In this document: positions 21,150 to 34,474 of the stretch, one piece after another
Layout of the letters: every line of letters starts with the position of its first letter
How positions within the stretch are numbered: the stretch's first letter is position 1
DNA from: Monodelphis domestica
Lineage: Eukaryota > Chordata > Mammalia > Didelphimorphia > Didelphidae
Assembly: GCF_027887165.1 (NCBI RefSeq)
Contig: NC_077232.1
Location: forward strand, 84,398,541-84,462,540
DNA length: 64,000 nucleotides
Direction of reading: 5' to 3'
Notes under the pieces: model-generated
The model's database searches: none
Told to the model about the DNA's origin: nothing
The model's input: the letters and a program-made list of their open reading frames with translations, nothing else
Made by a program: the position numbers and the translations under genes

Positions 21150-21965
21150 GAACTTTTTATCATCCTGTGTGCCCTTGTCTAGAGACACATTTTTAATCTT
21201 TTTTTTAAAGTTTGAGTCAAATTTGCTCTTATTTCCTTCCTGTCTTTGCCCTTCCCTAAGATGGCAAGCAATCTGATTTAGATTTTACATATGTAATGGT
21301 ATAAAACATTTTTCCATATTAATAATTTTGTGAAAGAGAACTTGAACAAAAAGAAATAGTTAAATATAGTATGTTTCAGTCTGTGTTCATACTCCATTAA
21401 TTCTTTCTCTGAATGTCATTGACATTTTTCATCATGAGTACTTGAGTTTTGTTTTGGATCACAATATTGCTAAGAATATCTAAGTTAATCATAAATGTTC
21501 ATCCAATACTATTGTTGTTAGTGTGTACAATGTTGGTTCTGTTCTCTTTGCATCAGTTCACATAAGTCTTTCTAGGTTTTTCTGAAATGATCCTTCTCAT
21601 AATTTCTTGTTAGCACCATAATGTTACATTAAAATCATGTAGCACAACTTGTTCAATCATTCCATAGTTGATGGGCATACCCTCATTTTCAATTCTTTGC
21701 CACAAAAAGAGGTGCTATAAATATTCTTGTATAGATGGACCCCTTTCCTTTTTTAAAAATCTCTTTGGGATACAAACCTAATAGAGGTATTGCTGAATCA
21801 AAATTTATGCATAGTTTTAAAGTCCTTTGCACACAGTTCCAAATCTCTATCAAGAATGAAATCAATTCACACCTCCATCAGTAGTGTATTAGTGTCCCAG
21901 TTTCCCCACAACCCCTCTAACATATATTATTTTTCTTTTCTGTCATATTAGCCAATCATACTATT
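21150..21965 (-). mobile_element. L1 3' end, antisense
   Basis: 'ttgcatcagttcacataagt', 'tagttgatgggcataccctc', 'ccacaaaaagaggtgctata' and 'cacctccatcagtagtgtat' are the reverse complement of the L1 ORF2 tail. Confidence 0.75.
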
Positions 21966-22689
21966 GTCCATTAGCTAGGCTTGTGCCTTCTAAATAAGCA
22001 GAAACTTCTAAATGGTCTTTAAGGAGATCATTTATGTACTTATCATAGCGATTCCATTCTATAAACTTCTGCATATTTTAAAGATGAATAGAAATCTTGG
22101 AGGTAGAAGTAACTAACCCTGAAAAAAGTATGGTATAGAATATGCAGCTTCCAGGATAGAAAGACATAAGGTCTGCAGAACTGGAGTTTTGGGTCAACTA
22201 GAGGACAAAGGGAAAGTACATGGTAGATATGAGCTGGTAATAACACATTGTTAATGGGAAATTCTCTAAGACAAGTATTGTAAATCAGAGGTATCAAATT
22301 CAAATATAAATAGAAGTCACTAAACCATACATAAGGATTCCTGAAGGTTGAAAATTGACTTAAATAACATCATTACCTATGTTTTATTGCATTTTTATTA
22401 TTTTGATAAACAGCTCCAATTACATTTTCATCTATTTCACACCATAATACAGAGTATTGTGGTAGCATGTTTGTTATCTCTGCCATAAAGTATATGTGAC
22501 TACAAAAGTTTTTTAAATTGGCCTCCTATGGATATATTTATGGGAAGATTTGTACAAGTATTACTCTGGTTGGACTGATACAAATGAATTATAGTCCACA
22601 TAACTGGAAGGAGTACCAATACCAGAGGTCCACTGAGGTATTGAAATAACCCTCCACAGATCTTTTTTCTGGAAGAATGAAGAATGATT
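21966..22689. other. Intergenic, nothing recognised
   Basis: No gene or clear repeat family was seen. Confidence 0.4.
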
Positions 22690-22800
22690 GATTGAATTAA
22701 TTAATTAAAATTCATTTATCAAGTACTTATTTTGTGTAAATCACTGATCTAAATTCTGAGATTACAAATGGAAAAGCATGGATCACATTTAAAGACAAAT
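22690..22800 (-). repeat. L2 3'-end fragment, antisense
   Basis: 'ttaattaattaaaattcatt' followed by 'atcaagtacttattttgtgt' is the reverse of the L2 terminus. Confidence 0.45.
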
Positions 22801-24174
22801 TTCCAGAGTATCATTATCATAAATTACTTTCATTTGCAAATCACCCAGCTGGAGCCTGCATCTTTCTTTGACATTCATTCTCAAGAACACAGTATACCAC
22901 TTCTATTTATTTGTAGTTTGGCCATACCACTGAAATGGGTTTCTCTTTCAACAATTGTGTGGTAGAATCATTGAATGATTTTACAAAATTGATGAAAACC
23001 TATTTACATCTCAGATAAAAATATCTTAAAACTTCAAATACTCCCTCGTGCATCAAATAATAATATGGAACCGTGTTGTGTGCTTAAAGATTAGAAAATA
23101 AATAGTCTTGACCTTGTATTCCACTTAATGGAAAATTTGAGTTTTTAATGGTTGTGCTTTAAAAAAAATAGAATCATAGTATATCAAAACTAAAAGAAAA
23201 ATAGGATGTGAGAACAGGAAGTAAACACAGCACAGAATGTTAGAGTTGGAAGAGGCTTCAGGGATTATCTAATTATTCTTTTCATACAAATAAAAATGAA
23301 TGTAAGCTCTGTAAAGACTGGGTCTGTTTGTTTAGCTTTTATCTTTCTATTTCCCTCATCTAGGTCAGCACTTTGTACATTTGTAAGTTCACTGTAAATG
23401 TTTGTCCAATTAAATTAACTAACTTATTAGTACAAACAACTAGAGGTATTAGTAAAAGTTATATGGTAGATATGACTTCCAAGGTGGAACTAAAAGTAAA
23501 ATAAGGATTATGGGAGGCAGAAAGAAAAAGGGAGTATATTCAAGACATAGTGGCTAGAGGGGTACTTATATGTAGAAGTGAGATATGGAATATTGAGTTG
23601 AAGTAATAGCCAGCAGTCTTGTTGGAGTAGTAGGAAGATTCTGTTGTGAGATTGAACAGAACTGGGCCAAGAACTCCGGTATCTCAATTCTTTTCCTAGT
23701 CCATTGTTTGTCCCATTCTCCCATGCTGCTGACTTTCTACTAAGCATCTTCTTAAGGACCACATTGGATATGGAAAAGGAGCCTGAAAAGGTAAACGTGT
23801 TAACTTTTCTGCATCCTCAAGTTTAACCAGAGAGCTGCATTTGTGAGTCACCTTACTCTATAAATGAAACAAATTCAAGAAGTAATTGCTTCTCCAAAGG
23901 TCAGGACATTATAAAATACCCTCAAACAGCACTCTATTGCTTCAGCTGAGTGGATTTCAATAAATGTAGACAAGCCTGTATGAAAACCAGAGAATGGAAT
24001 TGAATGTCCTTTAATTTCAGAGAGATTCAGAGAATACTGGAACACTTGTTTTTCTCTGGTTCAGTCTTATGGAGAAATATTCTCCCATTGTTAATGGTCT
24101 TAGTGCTTCATTTCACTACATTCTCATTTTTTGTTTTCCCTAGAAAAAACCCTAGGGTTTAGTAGCAATTTTAC
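22801..24174. other. Intergenic; one L2 end at 23285-23430
   Basis: 'gtaagctctgtaaagactgg...cagcactttgtacatttg' at 23300-23400 is a sense L2 3' end. The rest shows no gene. Confidence 0.4.
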
Positions 24175-24360
24175 ATTGGAAAGAGGGATGGATTTAGAGT
24201 TAGAAAACTTGGTTCCAAATACTATTTCTATCATTTAGTACCTGGGTGACCTCATGCCAGTTATGTATCCCCCTGGAAGCTCAGTTTCTTCATTTGTAAA
24301 ATAAGGACATTGGAGTAGGTTAGGTTCTCTTCCAACACTAAGTCTATGATTCTAGCATCC
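24175..24360 (+). repeat. MIR fragment, sense
   Basis: 'ggatttagagttagaaaact', 'ctcagtttcttcatttgtaa' and the tail 'taagtctatgattctagc' mark a MIR-type copy with the 'attctag' tail. Confidence 0.6.
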
Positions 24361-24679
24361 AACTGTAATGAGAACATAGTCCTTAATGTTGGAGAAGGCA
24401 ACAAGTCTAGAAAAATAAATGATGCTTCTCTGGAATTATCCATTTCCCATCCACTCCCATTTCTGGAATCTTTCATGCTTAGCAATCTCCCTAGCGGATG
24501 GATAGAGGATTGAGATCTAGATGATTTCCTAGATGATTGAGATGTTTCCTAGATGTCTGATCTTCTTCCTGCAACCTCATTGGTGGGAATCAGAGACTCA
24601 TCTAAGTGGAATCTCATTCCTCCCTATAAAAAGTGAACTGCCCTGACTACTGTCTGAATTACCCTTATGCATGAGTTCA

Positions 24680-25390
24680 ATATGGACCAAGAAAAACAAG
24701 TGAACCTGCCCTTTGATCCAGCCATACCATTTCTGTGTTTTTACCCCAAAGAGATAATAAGGAAAAAGACTTGTGCAAAAATATTTATAGCCACACTCTT
24801 TGTGGTGGCAAAAAATTGAAAAATGAGGGGATGCCCTCCAATTGGGGAATGATTAAACAAATTGTGATATCTGTTGGCGATGTAATACTATTGTGCTCAA
24901 AGGAATAATGAACTGGAGGAATTCGATGTGAACTGGAACGATCTCCAGGGATTGATGTATAGTGAAAGGAGTAGAACCAGGAGAATCTTATACACAGAAA
25001 CTGATACACTGTGGTACAATCAAATATAATGGACTTCTCTACTGGCAGCAATGCAATGATCCAGGACAATTATGGGGACTTATGAGAAAGAATGCTATCC
25101 ACATCCATAGAAAGAACTGTGGGAGCAGAAACATAGAAGAAAAACAACTGCTTGATCACATGGGTCGATGGGGATATGATTGGGTATGTAGACTCTAAAT
25201 GATCACCCTAGTGCAAATATCAATAATATGAAAATAGATCTTGATCAATGACACATGATCAATGACCAGTGTAATTGAGCATTGGCTATGGGAGGTAGGA
25301 GAAGGAGAGGGAAAAACATAGTCATGTAACTATGGAGAATGTTTCTTAATCAATAAAATTATATTTAAAAATTAATTAATTAAAAAACAA
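24680..25390 (+). mobile_element. L1 3' end, sense
   Basis: 'ctttgatccagccataccat', 'tttgtggtggcaaaaaattg' and 'ctattgtgctcaaaggaata' give the last part of ORF2; one frame reads YYCAQRNNELEEF after a stop. The 3' UTR follows with 'tagaaccaggagaatcttat'-like wording and ends in AATTAATTAATTAAAAAAC. It is inactive. Confidence 0.8.
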
Positions 25391-26449
25391 GTGAAAGTTT
25401 AGTTTAATCATTCATCAAGTCTTAGAAGCAGACTTTCTCAAGATCATGTTTCCTTTTAATGAAGACCATCATTGCCATGGCTCTCTGGCTACATCTCTGG
25501 GTGAATATCTTCCCTATTTGTCAGTCCTAGTATGTGGGGTTGATGGGTTGCCTCACTTTGGCAGGAGATAGATGCTTCTTTAATTCCCTTCCCTTTTTGC
25601 CTTGTCCCCTCTTCAATAGTACCGTTATTGAAACTGTGTTATGTTCCCTGAAACTTGCCAAATAAAAGATCTCCTGCTCTCAGCAATGAATGACTCTTCT
25701 GGTACTACTATGGAATCCTACTAAGATCTGGCAATGAAATACCAAGGTTCTTTATAAATAAGTAGATAATCAACTGTAAAGTGCCAAAAATGTGGATTCA
25801 TTGAAGCTATTTTTATTAATTATCTTATAGGATTGGCTATGAAATAAGAATATAGAAATAGAATTCCAATAGAATAGAAATATAGAAAAGAATAGGAATG
25901 TCTATAAAATTATTCAGTTTTCCTTATAACTTTACTCCTACATAGTCTGTTCTATATATCTTCTTCATTGGTCCTAGTTTATCCTTCCATCATTCTTTTA
26001 AATCCAAAATGATTGAAGACCAGATCTGGTCATTTCTTCTAGAATGCCAAAAAAGTATCCATCCTCAAGAAAGAAGATTTAATGGGAATTGCCTTAGGTG
26101 ACCTGTGAACAGCAAGACAGATAGAAAATGAGAGGATTATTTAAAGCCCAAGACTTAAATGAATGAGTCAAATTAAGTGAGCTCTGTAAAGGTGGAGACA
26201 GATGACTCATGAGTTCCTTAATAAATATCATATCCACAAACCCTGGTGCTATAAAGGAATATCAGTGTTCACAAGCACAATCCCAGGATGGTTTTGTTTT
26301 GCCCATCAGGTAGACAGAAAACTATAATAGATAAATAATCTTATCATTAGAAAAATTAGAGAGTGGAAATCTCTGATTGCTAGTAGTGGTGAGCCTGCAG
26401 TGTAGGGCAATGTAGTGGTAGAACAAATTTCTGCAATGTGAGGCAATGA
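25391..26449. other. Intergenic, nothing recognised
   Basis: AT-rich, with GAATAGAAATATAGAA-like short repeats near 25845-25900. No gene was seen. Confidence 0.4.
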
Positions 26450-26635
26450 AAAGAGTCTTGATCTTAGATTAGATTAGAATAATAGTTGTGGTGCTTGCTA
26501 GCTTTGTGATTATGGGCAAATTAGTTAACCTCCCTGAGACTCAGTTTGTTTATCCGTAAAATGGGAATAAAAATCCTTGCCCCCCCCACCTCATAGGGTT
26601 TTTTAAAGCCCTTTGTAAATATCAAGATATTGCAT
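26450..26635 (+). repeat. MIR fragment, sense
   Basis: 'tgattatgggcaaattagtt', 'gagactcagtttgtttatcc' and 'ctcatagggttttttaaagc' give a sense MIR with a C-run at 26579-26588. Confidence 0.65.
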
Positions 26636-26830
26636 CCATTAATTAATAGCATTTACAAAGCATCTACTATGTGCCAGGTACTGTAATAGTCATGGGGGAT
26701 TAAGTAAAAAATGAAACAGTCTCTGCCTTCAGAGAACTTCCCATCTCTCTAGGGGAATACAGCAACACATATACTAACCAGATATACAAAATAATTTGGA
26801 AATGGAGGACACTAGAAGCTAGTAGCAGCA
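26636..26830 (-). repeat. L2 3'-end fragment, antisense
   Basis: 'catctactatgtgccaggta' and 'tctctgccttcagagaactt' match the reverse of the L2 3' region. Confidence 0.6.
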
Positions 26831-27094
26831 GTGATCAGAAATGTGAGAACCATGAATGTAGTTTTAATGTATACCCATCTGTTTATGTAGCAGATATGAA
26901 CAAGATACAATTGTAATACAAGTTCAATACTTTAGGTATCTGTGGTTTCTTCTTTTGTGGAATTTTTTTCCCACCAGTACAGACTGCATCCCCTTTAGAG
27001 GATTTTTGAGAGTTTCTGGGGTATAAAACTTCATCCTTTTATGACTTACCGGGTGATGATCACACTGTGAATGATAATAGACTAGTCCCAAGAA

Positions 27095-27345
27095 TACAGA
27101 AGGATAGCTCTGTGGCACAGTGTTGAGTCTAGTCAGGAAGATTCATCTTCCTGAGTTTAAGTCTACCCTCAGACACTTATTTCTGTCTTACCATCATGTA
27201 ACTCTTTGCCTCAATTTTTCCATCTGTAAAATGAGCTGGAGAAGAGAATTGCCAAACTACTTTAGTATCTTTGCCAAGAAAAGCCCAAACGGGGTCACAA
27301 AGAGTCAGATACTACTAAAAAAACTACTGAGCAACTACAATAGGA
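27095..27345 (+). repeat. Marsupial SINE (type B), sense
   Basis: 'gtcaggaagattcatcttcc', 'ttgccaagaaaagcccaaac' and 'ggtcacaaagagtcagatac' with an AC-rich tail. Confidence 0.75.
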
Positions 27346-27434
27346 AGAATACAGAAGACTGTGAGCCATGGGTCAGTCCAATGAAATTACAGGTCTTTGA
27401 GATATTAGAAAATTTTTATACATCTTTTATTTGA

Positions 27435-27600
27435 CCTGTAGTGTGAGAGAGGTAGTTCCAATTGCCCATTTTATAGAAAATGAAACTGAGGTTCAGAAAA
27501 CTAAAGTGTCTTGCCCAAGGTAAAAGTGTTGTCAAATGGCAGAGCTAGGACTAGATTGGGTCTTCTGATTTTGGTCATAGTCATGATGTTCTAGGCCACC
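27435..27600 (-). repeat. MIR fragment, antisense
   Basis: 'gaaaatgaaactgaggttca', 'cttgcccaaggtaaaagtgt' and 'gagctaggactagattgggt'. Confidence 0.6.
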
Positions 27601-27659
27601 TTGCTACTGATTCTCATTCATCTTTATGTTAGAATCACATTCTCCCCATTCCAGGTTAT

Positions 27660-27849
27660 CCTTGTGGTTTAGATTGGGGCATCTAATTTTTTTAGATATA
27701 TAGCTCCATGGTAGTTTGGTGAGGACAATAGGTTGCTCCAAATGTTTTTTATATATACAAGATGGATAAGATTACAAAAGAAGTCAATTATATTGAAATT
27801 CAGTTTTCAAATAAAAAGAAATTCAGGGATGCCATATGAAGAACCCCTG
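27660..27849 (-). mobile_element. hAT-like short element
   Basis: The right end 'gaagaacccctg' is the reverse of CAGGGGTTCTTC, the family terminus. The left end ('ttggggcatctaatttt') is diverged. Confidence 0.4.
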
Positions 27850-27859
27850 CTATAGGGTC

Positions 27860-28660
27860 AAGATTAAGAAGGAGGAAGCAAGATTCAGATCAAGAGTAAT
27901 GATCTGAAAACTAAAGAGTGGAGCAAAGTTTGGATTTAAGAGCAGTAAGGCATATGATAGGACGTTATGGTCAGACAGAGGAATGTCAGAGTTCTTGACC
28001 AAGGAAAGGAAATGCTTGAGGGAAATGGTGAGATTCAAGGTCTGACCATTTCTGTATTCATTGAAATGTAGTAGAGGAATGAGTTAGAGGTTCTGGAGAA
28101 ACTCAAGATCTGAGAAGTCAGATTATTTGAGGGAGTTACCAACATAAACAGAAATACATGTTCTAATTGTTTTATTTTTTTTAAAAAAACATCTTTCATT
28201 GCCTTCATTCAGAGAAGTGCCTAGGATCAGAGCAGGGACCTCCCCTGAGATTTCAATAGTATAAGAAACTCTTCAGTCTCTGGAGCAATGCATATTGGCA
28301 CTTTCTCTGCAATCTCTAGTCTTAGAAAATTTCTGAGAATAGTATGAGGTTAAATAATACTAGAATATGTCAGAGACAGGACTTGAACTAGGTCTTCTTG
28401 TCCTGGAGGCTAAATGTCTATATACTATGGCACATACTGCCTTGAATAAATGCCTAAGTGTGAATTTTAGGCACCAAGCAGGCCTGAGTTGGGGAAGAAG
28501 AATAAAATATTTGTTCAGGCAGGACCTTGGGAGACCCCTTTCATTTTAACTCTACATGATTGATATGACCAATCAACTCTTCAGGACATTTGACTTTGAA
28601 AAAGCATGGAAGATCGTAAAGAGAATTAGATTTGGGGCTATATGATCTAGGTTCAAATTT
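27860..28660. other. Intergenic, no gene; MIR scraps
   Basis: A decayed MIR-type stretch may lie near 28320-28440. Nothing coding was recognised. Confidence 0.4.
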
Positions 28661-28664
28661 TAAC

Positions 28665-29010
28665 TCTGATAAAAATAATCTAGCATATACATATATAGTA
28701 CTTTAAGATTTTACAAAGCACTTTGCAAATATTTAATTTTCTTCTTACAATAACCCTGGAGGGTGGGTACTATTATTATTCCCACTTTACAAATGAGAAA
28801 ACTGAGGCAGACAGAGAATAAGTGGATTGCCTAGGGTCACAGAACTAGTAAGCAACTGAACCAGGATTTATAATATCCAATACACACTTAAAAAGTGCCT
28901 ACTTTGTGTTAGGCATTGTGCTAAGTGATGGGGATAAAATTAATAAAAGTAGCCCCTGCCCTCAAGGATCTTACAATGTAAAGAAGGTAGGAAAGGGGGT
29001 TGGAAAGGAA
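28665..29010 (-). repeat. MIR then L2 fragment, antisense
   Basis: 28665-28870 reads 'tacaaagcactttgcaaata', 'gggtgggtactattattatt' and 'ctgaggcagacagagaataa' (MIR). 28870-29010 reads 'cctactttgtgttaggcatt' and 'gccctcaaggatcttacaat' (L2). Confidence 0.65.
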
Positions 29011-31620
29011 CATTAGGAAGGTGCCCAATTAAGGAGCATCTAGTTTTGCAGAACTGAAACCAGGCAGAGTAACAGATGCCCACTGGAGTGATCTGAGTTG
29101 ATTTTTGTCCTCTAAAAGAAGTCTTCAGAAGGTGTTTGGTACTCCACTCTCCAACTCTCAAACCAGAAAAGGAGAGGAAACAGAGGATGGTGGTGCCAGT
29201 TCAGTCTTGAATTAGCAGGTGGTGAGTTTAGAAGTGATAAGCCTATTTTGAAAGGGGTATTTTCTTCAATGGAGGTGAAACAAGAAAAGGCAGCAAATGG
29301 AACCTGGAGTGGATTTGAACTCATTTTCTGGATTTCAATGATTATTCTTGATATTTAAATAGCATTTTAAAGTTTCTGAAGTCCTTTCAATACATTTTTC
29401 CCACTAGTAACCTTACAGCAACCTTTCTACATCAGCTTGGTTTCATTTTTTGTATCTTAGCCAAAAAAGCTATGAAATCTTAGTTTGCATTAGGAAAGGC
29501 AGAGTATTCAGGCATAAGGAGCTAACTGTTCTCCTTTATTCTGTGGTGTATTGTACTCAGTACTGGTAAATAGCAGTTTAATAAGGATATTGATAAACTG
29601 GAGTGCTGTGGGATGGGCCAGCCTCCCACAGGGGATGAGGTTTTGGAGGTGGGACAGTGTCAGAAAAATGATGGATGGGTCACAGCTTTCACATTCAACC
29701 TGCAGTATAGGTTTCACAGGATAAATTGCTCTACCTTGGCTGAGGCCTGACTTTATTTTATACCCTCATGATCACACATCTACTTGGCACACAGTTTCAT
29801 TCTCAACATACATGTTTCCTTGGAACCTAACAACAGACAGGAAGCCTAGGGAGATAGTCAATGAAACACTGTTGCTAAGGGCAAGATCAGTGGGTAGAAT
29901 CAACATGACCCAGATAAAGGTTAGGGAATTCAGAGCACAGATTTGCCAGAAGTTTTTATGCCTAGAAAAGAGGGTCCTTTCTAAGTGGGTATATAAGAAT
30001 CCTTAGGTTTAATTTTGTAAGTGGGCATTCCTGGTAATATCCTGGGGGGACAGAGTGGGACATCTGTATTAACCCTGCAAGCATCTTGCTCTCATCTATT
30101 TTTCCTGGGGCTAAGTAAGAATAATAATCATGGCAATTCCAATAATAAGGGGATGTTAATAATGAAAGTCACTTAGTGGGGTTTCAGTGGGTGTTTCCAT
30201 CCTTCCTAGAAGCTGCTTTGCAGTCTCCAGTTTCCACGTGGACCATGTTAAACAGTGTGGTTTTTGATGGCTCCCGGCATCTTCCCCTTTTTTTGTTTTT
30301 TTAATTGGAGTGACTTCAATTCATCTTGGGCTTGATGTAAGGTAGAACCTAGCTATGGATGTCAATCAGTCAATCAATCTTCTGCGTATGTAACATTCTA
30401 CAATTTGATTGGATATTATCAAATCACCTAAACAACACTCTTGTGATGTTACTACAACAAAGAATTCTGTGATCAGTTACTAAGTGTCTACAACACTCTG
30501 TGATAGATATGATTAATGTGAATAAAGCTATTTGTAGGTTAGTACCCCTTGACCTGCTGATATGATCATTGTGCTTTTGGTCAGCTTTCACTATCAATCA
30601 TAATTGCTTGGGAGGTGAACAACAAAACATCTTCATATCTAGATGTGAGGACTTAAAGCAGACCAGTCTGTGGGGTTTTCCTCAATTTACAAGTTCTGTT
30701 TTTCTTGTGTTACTTTGAAGTGCTTAGCAATGCTGCTTGGCTTCTGTTTCAACAAATTCATTGGAGTGTGGCAACTGTAGGAAAAGATTCATTATAGTAC
30801 ACAAGCCTTTGGCTGGTGTTTATTATAGGGCCTTGGAGCATGTCTTGTGCTTGAGAAAGAAGGGGTCATGGGCAGTAATATTTGGGCTTTAATTCTGTAA
30901 TTGCAGTCTTTTTGGGGTAATAACTTAGGGAACTTAAAGTAGGGTATATATATATATATATATACATACTTATTGATCCTATAAGTATTTGCTCTCATAT
31001 TATTTCTTCTGTATTGGGGAGCGAATAATAATCATAATAAGTCCATTAGTGGGGAAAACTTAGAGAGAGAAGTCACAGAGGGGGATCATCAGGGACCCTC
31101 ATTCTGGGGTCTGCTTTGCAGACCTCCTTTCCTCAGACCATGACCTTGTCAGCTGGTCGGGGTATGATGGCCTCTGGCACTGGAGAGTATCCAGAGGAAT
31201 GGAACCAGGATAATGAGTCTATGTCTTGTATTACTAGTTGGAAAAAACAAGCAATGTTGGCATATTATTGAAGAAAAGATTTAGGAGGAACAAGATAGTT
31301 GTCGTCAAGCATTTGGAAAAAAATGACCTATAGAGGAAGGATTAGACTTGCTCTGCTTGACCCCAAAGGGAACTAGAGACAGATAGTTATGCTTGTTGAA
31401 AGGAAAACCTTACTAATTATGACAACTATCAAAGATTTGAATGGGTTGCTCAAGAGGGAATGGGTAATAGTCCCCACTAGAGACTTCTGAGGAAGGGTTG
31501 GGTTGCCAGATGTGTTGCAGAGGGATTTTTGATCAAATTCAAAATGAATATCCCTTCTAGACATGAGATTCCATGATTCTTTTAGAGATGATAAAACTGA
31601 GGCTCCAAGGGATTAAATGG
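29011..31620. other. Intergenic, no gene; one (TA)n patch
   Basis: A MIR scrap lies at 29340-29440 and (TA)10 at 30945-30964. The rest shows no recognised gene or repeat family. Confidence 0.4.
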
Positions 31621-31624
31621 AAGT

Positions 31625-32110
31625 TGCATGGTCTCTTAGAAATAGTGTTAAATTTGAAGTCAGACAATTTAGATTATTTTCCAGGCTTTGCCACTGGCTA
31701 ACATCTGTGTGATGTTTGTTAAGGCATTTCATTTCTCTGGGTCTCTGTTTATAAAATAAAGGTGTTGGATTAGTCAAACACTAAAGTCCAACCCCATTCT
31801 ATATCTATAATACCATTATTCATTGGCCCAAAGTCAAAGATAATAAATGCCAGATCCAAAATTTTGCCCATGTCTCTGACTCCAACTGCAGGTCTCTAAG
31901 GAAGCTTGACTCTAATGAATTTAAATGTGGTATTCCTGGAGTCATGAATACATGAGTTTGAATCCTGACTTAAATTAGGTGAGGGATCCTAGTCAAGTCA
32001 CTTAACCTCTGTCTGAATCAGTTTCCTTATCTTTAAAAAAGGAAATAAATACAAAACCTATTTAACAAGGTTGTTGTAAAGATCAAATGAGATTACATAC
32101 TACAACAGTT
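31625..32110 (+). repeat. Two MIR-type fragments, sense
   Basis: 31625-31830 ('gtttataaaataaaggtgtt', 'aaagtccaaccccattct') and 31920-32110 ('gtcaagtcacttaacctctg', 'caaggttgttgtaaagatca'). Confidence 0.6.
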
Positions 32111-32120
32111 TGCAAACCAT

Positions 32121-32157
32121 TATATATATATATATGTAAATATATATATATATATTA
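32121..32157. repeat. (TA)n patch
   Basis: Two TA runs are split by 'gtaaa'. Confidence 0.9.
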
Positions 32158-32302
32158 TTATTATTTTTATACCCCCAGATTCCTTCCATTTATTCACTTT
32201 TTGACCCTGAACAAAATCTTATTCTCTGACTCTTGGCTTTCTAATCTGTAAAAAGGGGATCATTCTACAAGATATTCTAAAAGTATTGGTTTGATTTTTT
32301 AA

Positions 32303-32505
32303 AAATCCTTACCTTCCATCTTAGAATCAACACTGTATATTGGTTCCAAGGCAGAAGAGTGGTAAAGGTTGGGCAATGAGGTTCAAGTGACTGACCCAGG
32401 GTCACACATCTAGGAAATGTTTGGAGCCAGATTTAAATCCATTACTTCTCATCTCTCACCTCTAAGATTGGCTTTCAATCCACTGAGCCACCAAGTTGCC
32501 TCCTC
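32303..32505 (-). repeat. Marsupial SINE (type A), antisense
   Basis: 'ccttaccttccatcttagaa', 'ggttccaaggcagaagagtg' and 'ccactgagccaccaagttgc'. Confidence 0.8.
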
Positions 32506-32709
32506 TGAGTTCAGTTTTAAATTTCATGGCTTAAGACTATATTCCTACCTCAAAAAGTTATTAAGGGAAAACATATATTACAAGCTTTAAAATTCTATAT
32601 AAACATGAGCTATGGTTGACTTTTCAATTGTCCAAGAGGAGGAGGTACAAAATTTTTTGTATGAGAAAATAAAATGATTAGTATCATTGTTGTTTTCAAC
32701 AAGAATAAT

Positions 32710-33290
32710 TGTTCACCTCTCTATAGAGCTTTGTGTATTACAAAGTGCTTTTTTTCACAACCATCCCACAAGGGTGGTGGTTCAAGTATGATGATAGCTA
32801 TATGATAGAAGGGGAAACAGAGACTTTTTGTCTATGAACACCCAGGTACAAACCAACAGGTGATGCAGTTTGGATTCAAGCCCATCTTCTAAGTTTTCAT
32901 TCACTGCAAAGCTTGCTCCGAACATTCTCCTGTTAATAGCCATACAGTGCTGCATTTTGGAAAATAAAGCAGAAAAAAAATAGATCCCTGGATCTTCACC
33001 TCTTCTTTGCAGCCAGGCCAGACAGTTCAGATTGGCTGCCTTCCCTTTGGCAATGACAATGCCCACAATCCTGTGCAGGCCTCTACTGGGTCATTCACAT
33101 TGCCTACTATTCTATAAGAATTTTTTTTTTCCAAACAGGAGACAGACAAAATACAATTGGAGCTCAGGAGATGGGGGGATGTCATTTCAGGCCTCTGGAG
33201 ATATGAGGGAAGACTTCCTGAAAAGAAAGGCATTTCAGTTGGTCAATATTACTTTTTTCTGGCCATGTGGTCAGTGTTAGGCAAATGAAA
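32710..33290 (-). repeat. MIR and L2 fragments, antisense
   Basis: 32710-32930 is an antisense MIR ('tgatagaaggggaaacagag', 'ttggattcaagcccatcttc'). 33130-33290 has 'gagggaagacttcctgaaaa' of antisense L2. Confidence 0.5.
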
Positions 33291-33399
33291 GAAGTCAGAT
33301 TTATTTCCTATGTGGGGAAATAAATTTTCCAAAGAACAATGTAATTCTTAACCTTCCAATTCATTCAGTACTTTTAGTTTTCCAAATCACCTTCAGATA

Positions 33400-33760
33400 C
33401 CATCCTATTTGATCATTAGACTAAAAGCTGAAAGAGACTTTAGGGATTATCTAATACAACCTCTCACTTTACAGATGAGAAAACTGAGGTCCAGAGGATA
33501 ACCTCTGGTTCTGTACAGCAAGTAAGGAATGAGGCAGAGCAGAGTATTGAACCCAATGTTCTCTCTATAAATGTAGTGTTTTGTTTTGTTTTCTACCATG
33601 CCACCCACTTGGTATTAACAGTCCTTATAAGCCAATTAAAATTATTTGGATCTCTATTTGACAGATGAAGACAATGAAAGTCATAGCTGCCTAATGTCAT
33701 AGAGAAAACTAAAATTAGTAATACAGAGATCCTGACCCAAATTTCAGCCATGTGTTAATG
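33400..33760 (-). repeat. Two MIR fragments, antisense
   Basis: 33400-33590 ('cagatgagaaaactgaggtc') and 33630-33760 ('ttgacagatgaagacaatga'). Confidence 0.55.
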
Positions 33761-33929
33761 AAGAGAAAGCAGTGGGAGTAATGGTAGGTTAAAATGGAGG
33801 TAAAATCTTTTCTCTTATAAACCAAAAGAGGCAGAAAATGTGTCAAATATTATGACCATTAATATTCAATTTAAAATGTTATTAATGGGTGGATTCTCAG
33901 AGCTGATAAGGTCTTCAAGTGGAATTCAA

Positions 33930-34440
33930 TTCAATTAGTTCACCTCTCGCTTAGATATTGCAATAACTTCTTAATTAGTCATAGGGTTCCAGTCTCTTCC
34001 CTTTCCAATTCATCCTTCCATACAGCTGCCAAATTTGTGTTGCTAAAACATCGATCTCATCATGTCACTCTCCTCCCTGAAATCTTTCATTGACTTTCAT
34101 TTATTCTAAGATAAAATATAAAATCTTCCACTTAGCACTTAAACACTTATACAAGATGGTTCACATCCAACTTTCCAGTCTTGTTTCATTGCATTCTCCT
34201 TCATGTACATCCCTTTCTATGAAGCTGACCAGATTTCTATTCCCCATTTTGGATATTCCACATTTTTCCTTCATTTTCCTGGCATGGGCCATGGTTAGTG
34301 TCTGAAATATATTTCCTCCACACTTCCTCTTCTTCAAACACCTTGCTTCTAAGTCAGGTGCCACTTCCTCCTGATACAAAGCTTTTCTTGATAGCCTGCC
34401 TCACTCCATGTCCAGTCATTAGTTCTATATTCTCTTGAAA
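33930..34440 (+). mobile_element. L2 ORF2 tail and 3' region, sense
   Basis: 'cgcttagatattgcaataac' (the L2 'DYCN' region), 'tctcatcatgtcactctcct', 'atacaagatggttcacatcc' and 'caggtgccacttcctcctga' follow the mammalian L2 order. The frame is broken. Confidence 0.65.
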
Positions 34441-34474
34441 TTATTTCATATTCTTAACTTCCTCTTGTGGAGTA

